A program made the position numbers and the translations under genes. Shown one piece after another: positions 10,942-23,313 of a stretch of 64,000 nucleotides of DNA. The first letter of the stretch is position 1, and every line of letters starts with the position of its first letter. The notes below the pieces were generated by a model, which was given only the letters and a program-made list of their open reading frames with translations, did not search any database and had not been told where the DNA came from. The stretch comes from Zeugodacus cucurbitae (taxonomy: Eukaryota > Arthropoda > Insecta > Diptera > Tephritidae), in NCBI RefSeq assembly GCF_028554725.1, contig NC_071668.1:47039732-47103731 (forward strand), read 5' to 3'.

Positions 10942-12800
10942 TGAAAAAGTTGGCGAAACTCAGCACCGCGATAAAACTACAATATTGTCAGGACTAACTG
11001 AGGGTGGAGCCACCCTCTTTGGCAAAATGTGTTAACGCGTCTACTGAACAATTTGTATGTTAATGAGGATGCAAAGGTAGAGTGTGCGTGTGGAAAACTG
11101 CAGACAGAAAATGAAGAAAGAAAGCAAATGTTAAGATTTAACAACAGTCGTAGCTTTAGGTATAAGTGTGAATGCTAGGTGTAGAGAAATGTTGTGATAA
11201 TTGATAATATGAGTGTGTAATGATAAACGAGTGTGAGAGATTGAAACTGAAACGTTCTGAGCCCAATTGCTCGAATTTGGTGTAAAGTTAAAATGTTTCT
11301 ATGAAAATTGCGTTTTTCACGGTCTTCTCAGGTCTCTTTATAGAGAAAATAAAAGTTGATTTTAATAAAAAAATATTACTTGGAACTATATTTTATTTTC
11401 AACTATATATTTTTTATAGATGAACTGAGAAATCAGTTACCTGATTAAAATGGTGAAGTTGTCGTAATATATTCAAAAAATAACAATAATATCATTATAG
11501 TAATTTGTTGTGAAAATTACTAGGAGATATTGGTTTCTTTTATGTCATCTCAATTTGAACAGCGAGTTTTTTTCATTGATTGTTGCATTTAGAATATTTG
11601 CTTTAATCTGATGCAATTTGTTTAAGAGTATTTTTCGTTTCATCGTTGATACTTTTGTTGAAAACCCGCTTCGAAGTAATTACTTAAATTTGTATATAAA
11701 ACGTTGCAAGCAATAAAGGCAGCAAACGAAAAACGTATATTTGATGATGAAAAGTCCAAATATTCGAATATTTGCGATATTTGAAGTAAAAAACCTTTAC
11801 AAAAAAGTATAAATTTCAACTGCAATTTCATAGAATACGCAAACCAACGACTGCAACAATTACAATATTCTGCGGGTATTTAAATATGTGCATATGTATA
11901 TATGTATGAGTGTATGTACATACAGAAGCAGATTTGTCGCAGAGACGGAATTTTAATTCGGCTGTCACTCATTCATTGCCAACCGCACCACTGCTCCAGA
12001 GTCGAGCTGCAACCGTGGATATATGCATGTGTGCAACAACTACAACTACATTGCGAATCGGAAATGCCGGAATCCCACCTTTTGCATATACATACCTACA
12101 TACCTATACATACATTTGAAAATAACTGTATGCAAGCAATGAGACCATCGATGACATCGAGCAAATCCGTTGTTGTATACAACAAATTATCAGAATATTG
12201 AATCTCGCATTATCGCAATTTAATCGAACTGCGAAAGCGCCATTTTGACATTGTGCGCTGTCAATTTATCTCGGTTAGTTCATTTGCCAATAAAATATGA
12301 GACCGCTTTGCTGCTTCCGGCAAAACTCTCGCAATTTACTGTTATTTCGGATTCCGGGTATTTATTTTTTCAGATACTTCTTATTGATATGCCATTTTTG
12401 TGCGTTTTTGACACATTAAATATTTTAATAATTGCGCTCATACGCAGTATGAGTGATTACCGAATAAATGCTCGTAAAATATCGTAATATATCGAACCAT
12501 TTAACTGTATTCGAATACATTATTTATAATTTAATTCAACAAATTATAATTAATTTATTATAGATAGAACTTGTTTTCAAATTTATAACGAAAAAGAAAT
12601 GCTCCGAGTATGGATTATATTCTAAGGCAATTAACAAAGTTTTGTCAGAACTTCAGATGTACATATGTGTATATACGAGTACTTCTCCTAATACACTAGC
12701 AAAGGTTATTCAGCTTATGGTACCTGGCCCAAAAATAATAGAAGCTTTTGATTTAAGCCACCAAAGTCAACGGATCATACGAATGCTCATGTCAAGCTAT
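10942..12800. other. AT-rich intergenic DNA, nothing recognised
   Basis: Short open frames near 11.9-12.5 kb lack motifs and overlap TATG-rich simple sequence. No repeat, terminal inverted repeat or RNA gene was recognised. Confidence 0.5.
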
Positions 12801-12804
12801 TAGC

Positions 12805-14760
12805 TTACACTCCAACGGAGTGGAGGCCTTCCCCTTCCTCGGCTTCCTCCGGCAGGTACTGCATCGAACACTTTCAAAGTCGGAGTGTTTTCGTCCATTC
12901 GGACAACATAACCAAGCCAGGGTATCCGCTGTCTTTTTATTCGCTGAACTATGTATGTCAATGTCGTCGTATAACTTGTACAGCTCATCTTTCCATCGTC
13001 TGCGGTATTCGCCGATCCCAATGTTCCATGGACCATAAATCTTGCGCAAAATTTCCTCTCGAAAACTCCTAGTATCGTCTCATCTGATGTTGACATCGTC
13101 CACGCTTCTGCACCATAATGCAGGACGGGAATAATAAGCGCCTTATACAGTTTGATTTTGGTTCGTCGAGAGAGGACTTTACTTTTCAATTATCCAAAGT
13201 AACACCTGTTGGCAGGAGTGATTCTGCACTTGATTTCGAGGCTGACATTGTTGGTGTTGTTGATGCTTGTTCCCAGGTTTGCAAAATTATTTACGACTTC
13301 GAAGTTATGAAATGTAAACAGTGACGTGGGAGCCAAATAATGGTCCGAGTCTATATTTCGTCCTCGGAGCGTACCTTCACTGCCATTCAGCAGGACGGAG
13401 AAGTGTTCCCTCAGTATTCCCTGACCATCGGTTACCAGATTATCACCTTGGTTTCTACATGCGGATGCTCCGGTCTTGAAACCTTCGTTAAGTCGCTTCA
13501 TTTTTTCATAAAATTTTCGACAATTACCTCTGTCGGCCAGCTTCCCAAGCTCTTCATACTCACGCATTTCGGCCTCTTTCTTTTGCTGTCTGCAAATGCG
13601 TCTCGCTTCCCTTTTCAGCTCTCGGTATCTATCGCTTCCCGCACGTGTTGTGGTCGTTTGCAAGGTTGCGAGGTAGGCAGCCTGTTTTCTCTCCGGCAAT
13701 CCTCATCGTACCAGCTTGTTTTTTGTCGTTGCCGAAATCCAACTGTTTCGGCTGCAGCGGTACGCAGTGAGTTTAAGATGTCGTTCCACAGCTCCCTTAT
13801 ACCAAGTGCTCTCAGAGAGCAGCAGTGCAAGTCGAGTAGAGTATTTCTTGGCTGTCTGTTGCGATTGCAGCATTTCGACGTCTAACCTTCCTCGTGTTTG
13901 TTGACGTGAGCGATTTGCTGCATAGAGGCGGGTGTGTATCTTCGCTGCTACCAGATAATGGGCCGAGTGTATATTTCGTCCTCGGAGCGTACGCACGTCT
14001 AAAACACTGGAGACATGTCTTCCGTCTATCACAACATGTTCGACTTGGTTACGCGTGTTTCGATCAGGAGACAGCCATGTTGCTTGATGAATTTTCTTGA
14101 TCTGGAATCTGGTACTACAGACGACCATATTTCGGGCCCCAGCGAAGTCGATCAGCCTCAAGCCGTTTGCCGATGTTTCGTCATGAAGGCTGAATTTTCC
14201 GACTGTTTTGCCAAAGACACCTTTACCCACCCTATCGTTGAAATCGCCAAGGACGAGTTTGACATCGTGGCGGGGCAGCGCTCGTAGGTGCATTCTAGGC
14301 GCTCATAGAAAGTATATTTGGTCACGTCGTCCTTCTCTTTCGTTGGGGCGTAGGCACAAATAAGCGATATGTTGAAGAACCTCGCTTTTATGCGGATTGT
14401 GGCTAGACGTTCATCCACCGGGGTGAATGCCAGGACTCGGCGACGGAGTCTCTATCCCACCACAAATCCAACACCGAATTTGCGCTCCTTTATACGGCCT
14501 TCTTCCGTCCTTGTCCCGTCCATCGCACTTTTTGGATGGCGGTGATGTCAGCCTGTAGTCGTATGAGGGCATCAACCAGCAGAAGCACCTTCCCAATTAA
14601 GGGTAAGGACATTCCAGGTGCATGCCCTCAAAACATAATCCTTATAACGTTAGCAGGAGCCGTCATCAAAAGGGTGTTACGCATTCAAGGCTCGCAAGTG
14701 AATGTAAAACAAAAACTTTCCTCACTTACGTGAACTTCGATGATCCCATCCTCCGACATT
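12805..14760 (-). mobile_element. RTE retrotransposon copy lacking its reverse-transcriptase core
   Basis: Minus strand, 5' to 3'. First comes an APE-type endonuclease: DITAIQKVRW near 14.5 kb, FFNISLICAYAPTKEKDD near 14.35 kb, and KLVLGDFNDRVGKG near 14.25 kb. Next is a linker rich in Arg, Lys and Glu near 13.5 kb, then the RTE C-terminal domain (LGTSINNTNNVSLEI, KSKVLSRRTKIKLYK, AEAWTMSTSDET) ending near 12.8 kb. The fingers/palm region with the YADD motif is deleted. Several stops and frameshifts break the remaining frames. The 3' untranslated tail is missing. It belongs to the same family as the copy at 61.4 kb. Confidence 0.88.
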
Positions 14761-14934
14761 CACATTCATTTTTATTTTTCACCCGCATTGCCAACACAAT
14801 TCATTTTTAAGCGAAAAATATATTTTAGTTGTCCATGATTTAGCTATTTGCTTGTGGTGGTCAAATAAAATACGCCTTTAGCTATTTTTTAATCACTGTG
14901 ATTTTATATATTGCAATTGAGATTTCAAATCATT

Positions 14935-15960
14935 CCGGCCTACGAAAATAACCTTTCGCAAGGCACAGATGATGACAAGCATCCTAGTTTTTCTCGCGAA
15001 ATTGGTGACAAGTACGATACTTATAGGTATTTTTTTCCACCACTACAACGAATCTTCTGTTCGAGCAATGACCTTCTCTTCCAAATATCTTTGCACTTCG
15101 ATAATTGCCCACGATATACTGGAACTTTTCGGCACATTTGTGGAAATATTTGAATCCATTTTACTCCATATTGAGAGATCCGATACTGAAGATCTAGGAG
15201 AAGTAAATTGCTCTTTTAGCTGAGTTTGAGCTTCTCGGCTTAGATCGTCCGTAATGCGGGTTTTTACGGGTTGTTCAGTTAAACCTCTTAACAGAGCAGA
15301 TGTAATTGCTTTCGCCAAAGACTGATATTTGTCATCAATTGATAATTCAGTTTGATGCTTGCAATAGTCCATTCACAATTGGAATCACCATAGCAGCAGT
15401 GCAATACTTGTGTCCGCTTATATAATTATTGCATGTTCGAATGACTTCAATGAATAGCCACCAGGTGTTTAGGTAGCCATTCAATAAGTGCAACTGTACT
15501 TTTAACAGCATCTTCAACTCGCACGAAACGCTCAATCTATTAACAGTGGAATTCCATCTGGTTTCTATATTTATATAAGTTTAATTGGTTGTTACCCAGC
15601 ATTGCGTTGAAATGTTAAAAGTGTTTCATTGGTAGCTACTCTTTCCCAAAATGGGTAACAATTTGTTTTACTTTTTGCAATGTTTGAATATCAGAAGTTG
15701 TTGTTTGCATTGTATGTCTCTATTAATTAAAAATATTAATTTTATATTGGAAACGGTTAAATTAGTACATAAATACCTTTTGGGCTCGTAGTTCCACTGA
15801 AGGATGTTTATTTTGGATATGTTTTCTTAGATTTGTTAGCGAAGTTTTATATGTTGCTTCATCTACCACTTCAAACATCTGCTATAATTCACTACATTTC
15901 CTTGCTAGAATTTCTGTCATTATTAAATATTATAAAAACCATACACTTAAAACGATGTGA
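14935..15960 (-). pseudogene. hAT (ZBED-type) transposase relic
   Basis: In transcription order, 15960-15790 encodes a BED-finger remnant (TSLTNLRKHIQNKHPSV). 15535-15350 holds eroded core. 15170-14940 encodes EVQRYLEEKVIARTED, a WW pair and then SSVPCERLFS in a shifted frame, the hAT dimerisation domain. Large parts of the catalytic domain are missing. Ends and target duplication were not found. Confidence 0.7.
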
Positions 15961-15985
15961 CGAATAATCGTATGTATGTACATAT

Positions 15986-18181
15986 CGTCGGCTTAACGTG
16001 CAAAGGTGCTAAGTGCCATTTTTGAATTATTAAATAAAACAAAAAAAAAACTGAATAAAAATTGAAGTTCAAATTTTTTTTATATTTCTAACGCAGTTTT
16101 GTCAACTGTGATATTTCATTTAAGTACAAAAAAAATATAATAAAACATTTAATGAGCGGCTTTATATAGGCCTTTTTTGGACTTAGCACATTTTCTGGAT
16201 TTATTTGCACTTGGATGTATTGGACTTAGCACATTTTCGAAAAAGAAATATTGCAGGTTTTTTTTTGCAAATGGCGTATTTTATTATCACAAAAAATATT
16301 ATACAGTCTTATTTCGTTGCTGTCGTTTAAAGGAATACATATGTAAGTACTTAAATGGAAAATCTTTGTTTAAGCCTTAAACTTTAATATAGCACAAAAA
16401 GTTAATATTACAGTTCAGCCTTAATTCATTGCTGTTTGGAAATTATAAATTAAGCAAAACAAAAAATGTATTAAAAAATAAGAAGATATCACTCATGTGG
16501 CAGGTCGTCATAATATTGATGGTAGTCTCTTGGCAAAGAAGTTTTTAAATATTTCAAATCTGCGTATTTTCTTTCTGTTAATTTTCTTCTTTCTTCATCT
16601 TCGCGACCAGGACGAATTGTTTTTAGAAATTGTATACCCTTGAAACATTTGAAAAAAGTATGATCCAAATACTCTACCATATAAGGTGTAGGTTTCTTTC
16701 GAGCATTCTGACATATTTGAATATACTCTGCTGGTACATTAACAATTCGGTGTTTAATAACACGCTTGATAACTGAATGTACGCTGTCAGCTTCCATTTG
16801 GGTGTGCCCCGTTTCTAGTATTTTTTGCTCAATTATTACGCCATGTTTAATAGATAGCTGCATTCTCGGTAAGATTTGGAATTATTTTATTCTCGATGAA
16901 GTACACCCAAATGTTAGCCAATTCTTCGGCAGATAATCCACCTTCAACTTCGTTCCATATGAAGCAATAAGCATCATGATTTATCAAATTGTAAAACATT
17001 GCGGTAATAAAGGCTGCTTACTTGGGATTTTGGTGCCATTAAGACCGCTTGCAGATCAATAGTAAACACGAAGGTTTTTTCGATTTTGTCCTTTTGTTTC
17101 TCTTCCCTAGCTTCATGTTTTTTTGCCTGGTGAAGATTGTAGACGTCATCCAAAATATCTCCCACAGTATGTCGCGCACAGATTTCACACTGATCTTTTT
17201 TAGGGAAGAATAGACCAAGCTTTTGATCCGCAAAGGCGTTATAAAATGCTGAAATGGAGAGTGGGGGTTTTCCATGTGCATTACACCAATCCTCTACGTA
17301 AAATTCGAAGAGTTGTTTTTTTGACGACCATTCTGGCAAAAGATATTTTTTTTGAGTTGTTGCACGGCAGTAATGTGATTCCATGGTTGGCAGAGAATTG
17401 AAAAACGAATTTAGAGATTCACGTGCAATGCTACAATATTGATGTGGTGCGTTCTGTGTAGTGTTTCTTGAAATCGTAGGCTGCTTAACCTAATTTAGCA
17501 CCGTACGTCTGCCAATGCTAAGAGTGTTCAAGAAGAATTTTCTGCAAACTTTAACACTTTTTTGCTCGACTCTTACATGGTATTGAAATGTTCGACTCCT
17601 TCTGCTGTTGTGTTTATCTTTGCGATTTCGCATTCTTGCAGGAGTTGTTACTTGTAAAAAGACTTATGTAATCAATGTATTTACATAAGTCTTTTTTTCT
17701 TTCCAGTCCATTTGCCAGAATTGTTTAAACAATGCTTGTTTTTGGTCTTTAGTAATTTTTGCACAGTGGAGAGCAGCAGAACTAGTGGCTTTTTTACAGC
17801 TACATCGCTCTCCAATGACTTTTGCATTTCTAACTCTTCGATGATTCCACAGGCCATTGGCACCATTGCCGCTTCGTCAACCCCAAGTATCACAAAAAAA
17901 CATCTAAGCGAAGTGTCGAATAACACAGCACCTATGCCGTGTTACCTAGCAAAAAAGACAAAGCACACTTTAGGTAGCAATTACATTGTCATGTGGACTT
18001 AGCCCGCGCGATTTGACAGTTGCGGACTTAGCACTTTTGCACACCACTGCCCAAAGTAGCTTTAAAATAAAGTAAACCATTTTTTTTTTGTAGCTGATGT
18101 GTTTTATATTTATCTATCGAATCTCTTCAAAATATCAATTTTGACCATAAGTGGACTTAGCACCTTTGCACGTTAAGCCGA
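15986..18181. mobile_element. Unclassified DNA transposon, copy A, with subterminal GGACTTAGCAC sites
   Basis: The ends are inverted repeats of about 25-33 bp (CGTCGGCTTAACGTGCAAAG... and ...CTTTGCACGTTAAGCCGACG), flanked by ATAT on both sides. The word GGACTTAGCAC recurs near 16179, 16222, 17997, 18030 and 18153 and within the TIR, suggesting an array of transposase-binding sites. A related element with different termini but the same transposase type and the same ATAT flank lies at 39.65-41.97 kb. Confidence 0.8.
16489..17600 (-). pseudogene. Transposase of unclassified ESHYCRA family, broken
   Basis: Minus-strand blocks in order: CRKFFLNTLSIGRRTV; SLPTMESHYCRATTQKKYL; FFPKKDQCEICARH, a C-x2-C pair; TFVFTIDLQAVLMAPKS, which may supply a catalytic Asp; YCFIWNEVEGGLSAEE in a shifted frame; and ETGHTQMEADSVHSVIKR, an acidic C-terminal motif. 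I recognise the order from uncharacterised insect transposon proteins. The superfamily name is not known to me; the 4-bp ATAT flank would fit a superfamily with 4-bp target duplications such as Sola, but that is speculative. A segment between the last two blocks and the first ~150 residues are damaged. Confidence 0.65.
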
Positions 18182-18297
18182 CGATATATATGTACATATG
18201 TACATATATTCATAGAAAGCTATTAGATCTGTGCAGTTCGAAACATGAATATATGCCAGAATATTCCCAGAAGAACCCGTGTTGGCTTTTTTTTTTT

Positions 18298-18470
18298 AAA
18301 TGTCCCGTTCATTTCTCATGAATTCGTTCTTCGAATTGTGCTTGCATTTTGCAAAGAATTCATTGACAATTGTTTTTTTTTTGTTGTTTTTGCTTATTTG
18401 AGCCTATCTTGTGTTTTTGTTGTTTTTTTAACAGATTCTATTACTTATAATAATACTGTAAAAGCAAAAT
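18298..18470 (-). repeat. Copy of a Helitron 3'-end sequence
   Basis: Shares GTCCCGTTCATTTCTCATGA and TTGCAAAGAATTCATTGACA with 54613-54726, which lies immediately downstream of a Helitron helicase C terminus. It is therefore likely a non-autonomous or 5'-truncated Helitron derivative. The second boundary was not located. Confidence 0.5.
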
Positions 18471-18974
18471 CATAAAAAACTAAACCATTGTTAAAGAAAT
18501 TTCATGTCAAAGTTGATTTTTTGTAACAATTTGCATTTTGCAAAGAATTAGTTGACTGTACGTTCTTTGGCTGCGATTGGCTGTATTTTTTGATAAAATA
18601 GCATTAATATTACTCGACGGTAGATGTCGCTGCTAAAATAGCAATTAGATGAAGAAACTTACCAGCTTCTTATGAAAAGCAAAAAACAAAAATATATAAC
18701 AGCTGATCGGTTACCGAGTAGCCGGCAGTTTAGTAACCCAGTGAATTTGATAAAAATTTCTAACTTCCTTTCATCCTAGCTGCCTAATTTTCCATTGGAA
18801 TTTAGGGTCATATGCAGATAGTTTGTCACAATCGGCTAATGCCCGTAAATTTTCAAAGGTAATGTTCTATCGTCTCTTAATTCCCTCTTTTCTAAAAGTA
18901 CAAGCCTTTTGGTCCACCACATGTGCCCAAAGATCTGAGGTGGGTGGTTGTGTCTCAACAATATCATATATATC

Positions 18975-19100
18975 AGGCTCCAAATCTAGCGTAGAATTAC
19001 TCTTTTCAACAGGTGATACTTTGAACTGAGGAGGCAATTGAAAAGTAAAGTCCTCTCTCGACGAACCAAAACCAAACTCTACAAGTCCCCGCCGGTAGAA
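18975..19100 (+). mobile_element. RTE fragment
   Basis: Matches the region of the 61.4-kb RTE copy that encodes the block before and after KSKVLSRRTKIK (shared words AGGCAATTGAAAAGTAAAGT and CTCTCTCGACGAACCAAA). It is about 120 bp with indels and is not coding. Confidence 0.75.
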
Positions 19101-19418
19101 GCAGAGGAAGACTTCCACTCTGGAGGAAAGGTCGGAGAATACAACTTTTTTACTTACGACTCATTCACCCGGAAAAAAATAATGTAGTCCAATACAAAGC
19201 TGAGAATTTTAACTTATAATAATAAATTGGATATACTCAAGAACAAATAGTTTATAGTTATATGGATATAATTCTCCCTTGCGTTTATTTCAGGTCCATT
19301 TTAGCATTAGCGTTACATTAGCAGCACCATGAATATTCCATCCGTGTGTCTGTCTGTCCTAGCAATAACTTGAGTAAAAATCAAGACATCTTCATGAAAG
19401 TTGAAACATGAGTATGTA

Positions 19419-21076
19419 CAGTGGCTCACAGCTTATTTCATGTAAGCAACATTTTTGATAATACTGATATGAAATTAATATTTTTTGCTCTGAACTAAAT
19501 GAACGAATGATGCAATTATATTGATAATTTAGTTTTAAATACAAAACATGTAAAAAAATTTACAAAAGTATTCAAATTCAATATTTTATTAAACAAAAAC
19601 CAAAAACACTCATAATTCATGGGTCACAGCTTATTTCGTGTGGTATAAAAATTCTTACTAAAAAGTTATAAAAAGTAAACCAAAATAAAATTTCAATATT
19701 TTGTGGAAAAGCCTTTTTGCTCGATTACAGCTTTCATGCGGTTTTGCATTGATTCCACCAATTTTTTTTTGTATAATCTGGCGATATTTTACCCCACTCT
19801 TCCTTCAAAGCCGCTTTTAGAGTTTGGACGCTAGAAATGTGATGTTTTCTAATATTAATTTCCCGAATGTGCCATAGATTTTCAATAACGTTCAAATCTG
19901 GTGACTGTGCAGGTGTTTGGATGAGGTGTGGACAATTCCAAATGAGCCAAGTTTGTACGAGACCAGATTTATGTTTAGGGTCGTTGTCCTGGTAGAAGCG
20001 AAAAGTGTCACGTATACCCAGGTCTTCTGCACTTTGAAGCAAATTTTGCTTCAGTAAGTCTAGGTACACTTCTTTATTCATAGTAGAGTCTATAAACTCC
20101 AATCGACCAACGCCTGCAGATGACATACACCCCCAAACCATTACATGACCGCCACCATGTTTTACTGTTGCGCGTAAATTTTTTGTTCGGAGCTCAGTAT
20201 TTGGTTTCCGCCATACGTATGCTTTACCATCTGACGCAAAAAGATTAAACTTGCTCTCATCGGCGAAAATAACCGTATTCCAAAAAGCATTGTCCTTGTT
20301 TAAATGGTCTTTTGCGAACTGTAAACGGGCTTTTTTATTTTTCTTATTTATAAAAGGCTTATTCCGTGCTGTTCGCCCATGGAAATTGGAATCCCTTAAT
20401 ATTCTGCGCACAGTTTCTGGATGACTTTTTTTGCCGCGAAACATTTCAATATCTTTGGTCACCGCTGGAGCACTTAACATTGGTTCTTTTTGAATCTTTT
20501 TTTAAAATCCACCTCTCATCCGTTTCATTAAAAATTTTATTAGGAGCCTTTCGACCATTGTTATGCACGCGATTTTCACGAACAAAGCGCTGAATTATAT
20601 ATTGAACTGTAGGTGAACTTAAATCAACCATTTCAATTTGTTTTTGCGTTTTTCCACTTTGAAAATGTTTAATAACTAATTCGCGTTTTTCAATTGAGGT
20701 GCGTGGACCCATGTTGATATACCGCGTAATTGCAACTGATCTGCATTGTTTTTAGAACATAAACTGCTTCTTAAGTATTCATAGTTCACACTTTGATTTA
20801 CCGTTAGTTTTGTGCATCCGTTATTTCCATGTATCACATGTACGAAAATCGGCACACGAAATAAGCTGTGCCCCATGAATTATGAGTGTTTTTGGTTTTT
20901 GTTTAATAAAATATTGAATTTTAATACTTTCGTAAATTTGTTTACATGTTTTGTATTTAAAACTAAATTATCAATATAATTGCATCATTCGTTCATTTAG
21001 TTCAGAGCAAAAAACATTAATTTCATATCAGTATTATCAAAAATGTTGCTTACACGAAATAAGCTGTGAGCCACTG
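19419..21076 (-). mobile_element. Tc1-type element with IR/DR ends, copy 1
   Basis: Long terminal inverted repeats (~220 bp) start CAGTGGCTCACAGC and end GCTGTGAGCCACTG, with TA on both flanks (19417-19418 and 21077-21078). The word TCACAGCTTATTTCGTGT occurs at the outer end and again about 200 bp inside, in the same orientation, in each TIR. That is the inverted/direct repeat layout known from Sleeping Beauty-like Tc1 elements. The transposase on the minus strand is frameshifted. Confidence 0.9.
19690..20712 (-). pseudogene. Tc1-type DD34E transposase, frameshifted
   Basis: The N-terminal frame (20446-20712) starts MGPRTSIEKRELVIKHFQ and includes the paired-like helix-turn-helix. The main frame (19734-20480) carries the basic linker (GRTARNKPFINKK) and the catalytic motifs FADESKFNLF, FYQDNDPKHKS and SPDLNVIENLW, with the DD34E spacing. 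A further shift near 19760 separates it from the C-terminal end ending KGFSTKY-like. Three frame changes make this copy inactive. The 47.1-kb copy shows the same protein with different damage. Confidence 0.88.
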
Positions 21077-21415
21077 TATATGGCACACGGTGGAGATTGG
21101 TGGTGAAGATATAGGAATAAAACTTTACACAAATACTTTCCCTAACTCCCGGATACCTAATATATCGGTTGTGTAACATTAGTGAAATTAAGTATTGTTG
21201 CAGGAATTGCGTTTATAATGATTTTCAGTATTCTAATGGACACTTTGCCGAATATATGGATAAAAATGCTTCATATAGAGATGAAATCATTCTAGACTTT
21301 GGTTTAGCTCTAATACCCTAATATAACGATTCTCGCCCACTTGGTTGTCGTTTCCCTTATATACCCCGTATTACCCACCCAATTTTGAATATAATTTGTA
21401 TACATATTTTGTATA

Positions 21416-22947
21416 TGGGCAAGACTCCGTCAGAAGAAAAGCGATTTGCAAGTGGTCTTCCGATTTTTTTGAAACTTTGGGAAATAATAGTCTTATATAC
21501 ATAAGTAACTTTTAACCCCAAAAATAATTTTGAAAATTTTTCAAAATGGCGGCCGCTACGCCATGTTGAAAAAAAGTGCAATGTTTTTTTTTCAGAAATT
21601 AATATCTCCGAAACTTCTCAATCGATTTTAATGAAATTTACAGGCGATATAATTAATAGTACGTAGTTAAATGTTATATTATGACCAAAAAAATTCCAAA
21701 TTTTGACCAAACAAATGTCAAAAAAAATTTTTGAGTTAATTTGGCCACTTTTTTTAACTTTCTAATAAAATTCCTTATGATTTCACCTTTCTTTTAAAAA
21801 AAAAGAAAAGTTTGGAGACTTGAATAGTTTTCGAGATATTGAGATTTTAGTGGGAGCGCGCACCGCGATTTCTATGTACTGCGTTCCCGTACCGTTAAAC
21901 GTGCACGAACCTGCATTAGCTACCCTGCACATTGAACGCGTATAACATAACGCTGTTTGGCTCGCACCTACATCGTTGGAGATTTATAAAAAATAGGTAA
22001 GTTTACCTAAAGCAATATTTGGATTTCCACAATGCCACGATATAAATGCTTTAATCCTTTTAAAAAGCAGCGACATGCTTTAGTTGATAAAACAAATGTC
22101 CGCCCTGTTTCAAAAGAAATAGTTGAAACATTTTCAATTGATAGCAATAATTTTATTTGCAATACTTGTTGTTTACAAGTTACAAAGTTAGAACCATCAA
22201 CCTTGATACAAGTTCAAGAATTATTTCACACTGTTGAAAATGAAAGCAAAGAAGAGTTTTGTGATCCACATGATTTGGATAATAATGCAATGGAAAATAT
22301 TAATTTAGTTTACGAAAGTGAAAAAGAAATTTAAGAATTAAATAAAATTTTGAGAATATTAAGTATTTCACCAGTTAGTTCACAAATAAAATAATTGCTA
22401 TCAATTGAAAATGTTTCAACTATTTCTTTTGAAACAGGGCGGACATTTGTTTTATCAACTAAAGCATGTCGCTGCTTTTTAAAAGGATTAAAGCATTTAT
22501 ATCGTGGCATTGTGGAAACCCAAATATTGCTTTAGGTGCCGTTCAACTTAAAATCTATTCAACTTAAAATCTAAAAATTTTTATTAGAAAGTTAAAAAAA
22601 GTGGCCAAATTAACTAAAAATTAACTCAAAAATTTTTTTTGACATTTGTTTGGTCAAAATTTGGAATTTTTTTTTTGGTCATAATATGTATAACATTAAA
22701 CTACGTACTATTAATTATATCGCCTGTAAATTTCATTAAAATCGATTAATAAGTTTCGGAGATATTAATTTCTGAAAAAAAAACACTGCACTTTTTTTCA
22801 ACATGGCGTAGCGGCCGCCATTTTGAAAATTTTTCAAAATTCTTTTTGGGGTTAAAAGTTACTTATATAAGACTATTATTTCCCAAAGCTTCAAAAAAAT
22901 CGGAAGGCCACTTGCAAATCGCTTTTCTTCCGACGGAGTCTTGCCCA
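21416..22947. mobile_element. Fold-back element with ~390-bp inverted arms
   Basis: The ends are TGGGCAAGACTCCGTC and GACGGAGTCTTGCCCA, flanked by TATA on both sides. The left arm (21416-21790) is repeated inverted at about 22560-22947. A further block (about 22010-22165) is repeated inverted at 22383-22540. The right side therefore carries a second, inverted copy of the 5' end and gene start, minus about 210 bp. The whole unit is a near-palindrome built from one transposon end. Confidence 0.85.
22032..22334 (+). pseudogene. Transposase N-terminal fragment with Cys motifs
   Basis: A 100-residue frame begins MPRYKCFNPFKKQRHAL and contains FICNTCCLQVTKL, a paired-cysteine pattern seen at the N terminus of an uncharacterised insect transposase family. 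It ends at a stop before any catalytic domain. The first ~45 codons are also present inverted at 22383-22515. A truncated product could be made, but no catalytic activity can be expected. The assignment is by general pattern only. Confidence 0.45.
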
Positions 22948-23313
22948 TATATTTGAATAGAATGTGTTACAATTAGGGATGGCAACGATTAATCATTTGA
23001 TTAAATTAATCGATTATTTTCATTTAATTTACGATTTAATTGCATCGAAACACCTTTTCTAATTACTCGACTATTACTCGAGTAATTGCAAAATAATCGT
23101 AAACAGCATTTTCAAATTTAATACATTTTATGTTCATCTAAGTTAGCTTACAAGGGTCGAAATTGGTCACATCAGTCATTAATGACTGCAAACGTTGTAA
23201 ACATAGTTAAATTCTAATATGTCAAAGTAGTTTAATATCAAAAAATGATTGTCTGGTAACACTGCATTTATAGTTAAGTCAAACGCATTTTACGTTCAGT
23301 TGTTTGAAGAGCA

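Noticed and set aside
11902..12201. 99-codon frame with an alternative overlapping 69-codon frame
   Set aside because: Built largely on TATG/CATA simple sequence; no conserved features.
13340..13885. 181-codon plus-strand open frame
   Set aside because: It lies antisense to the RTE endonuclease and linker, whose motifs are on the minus strand.
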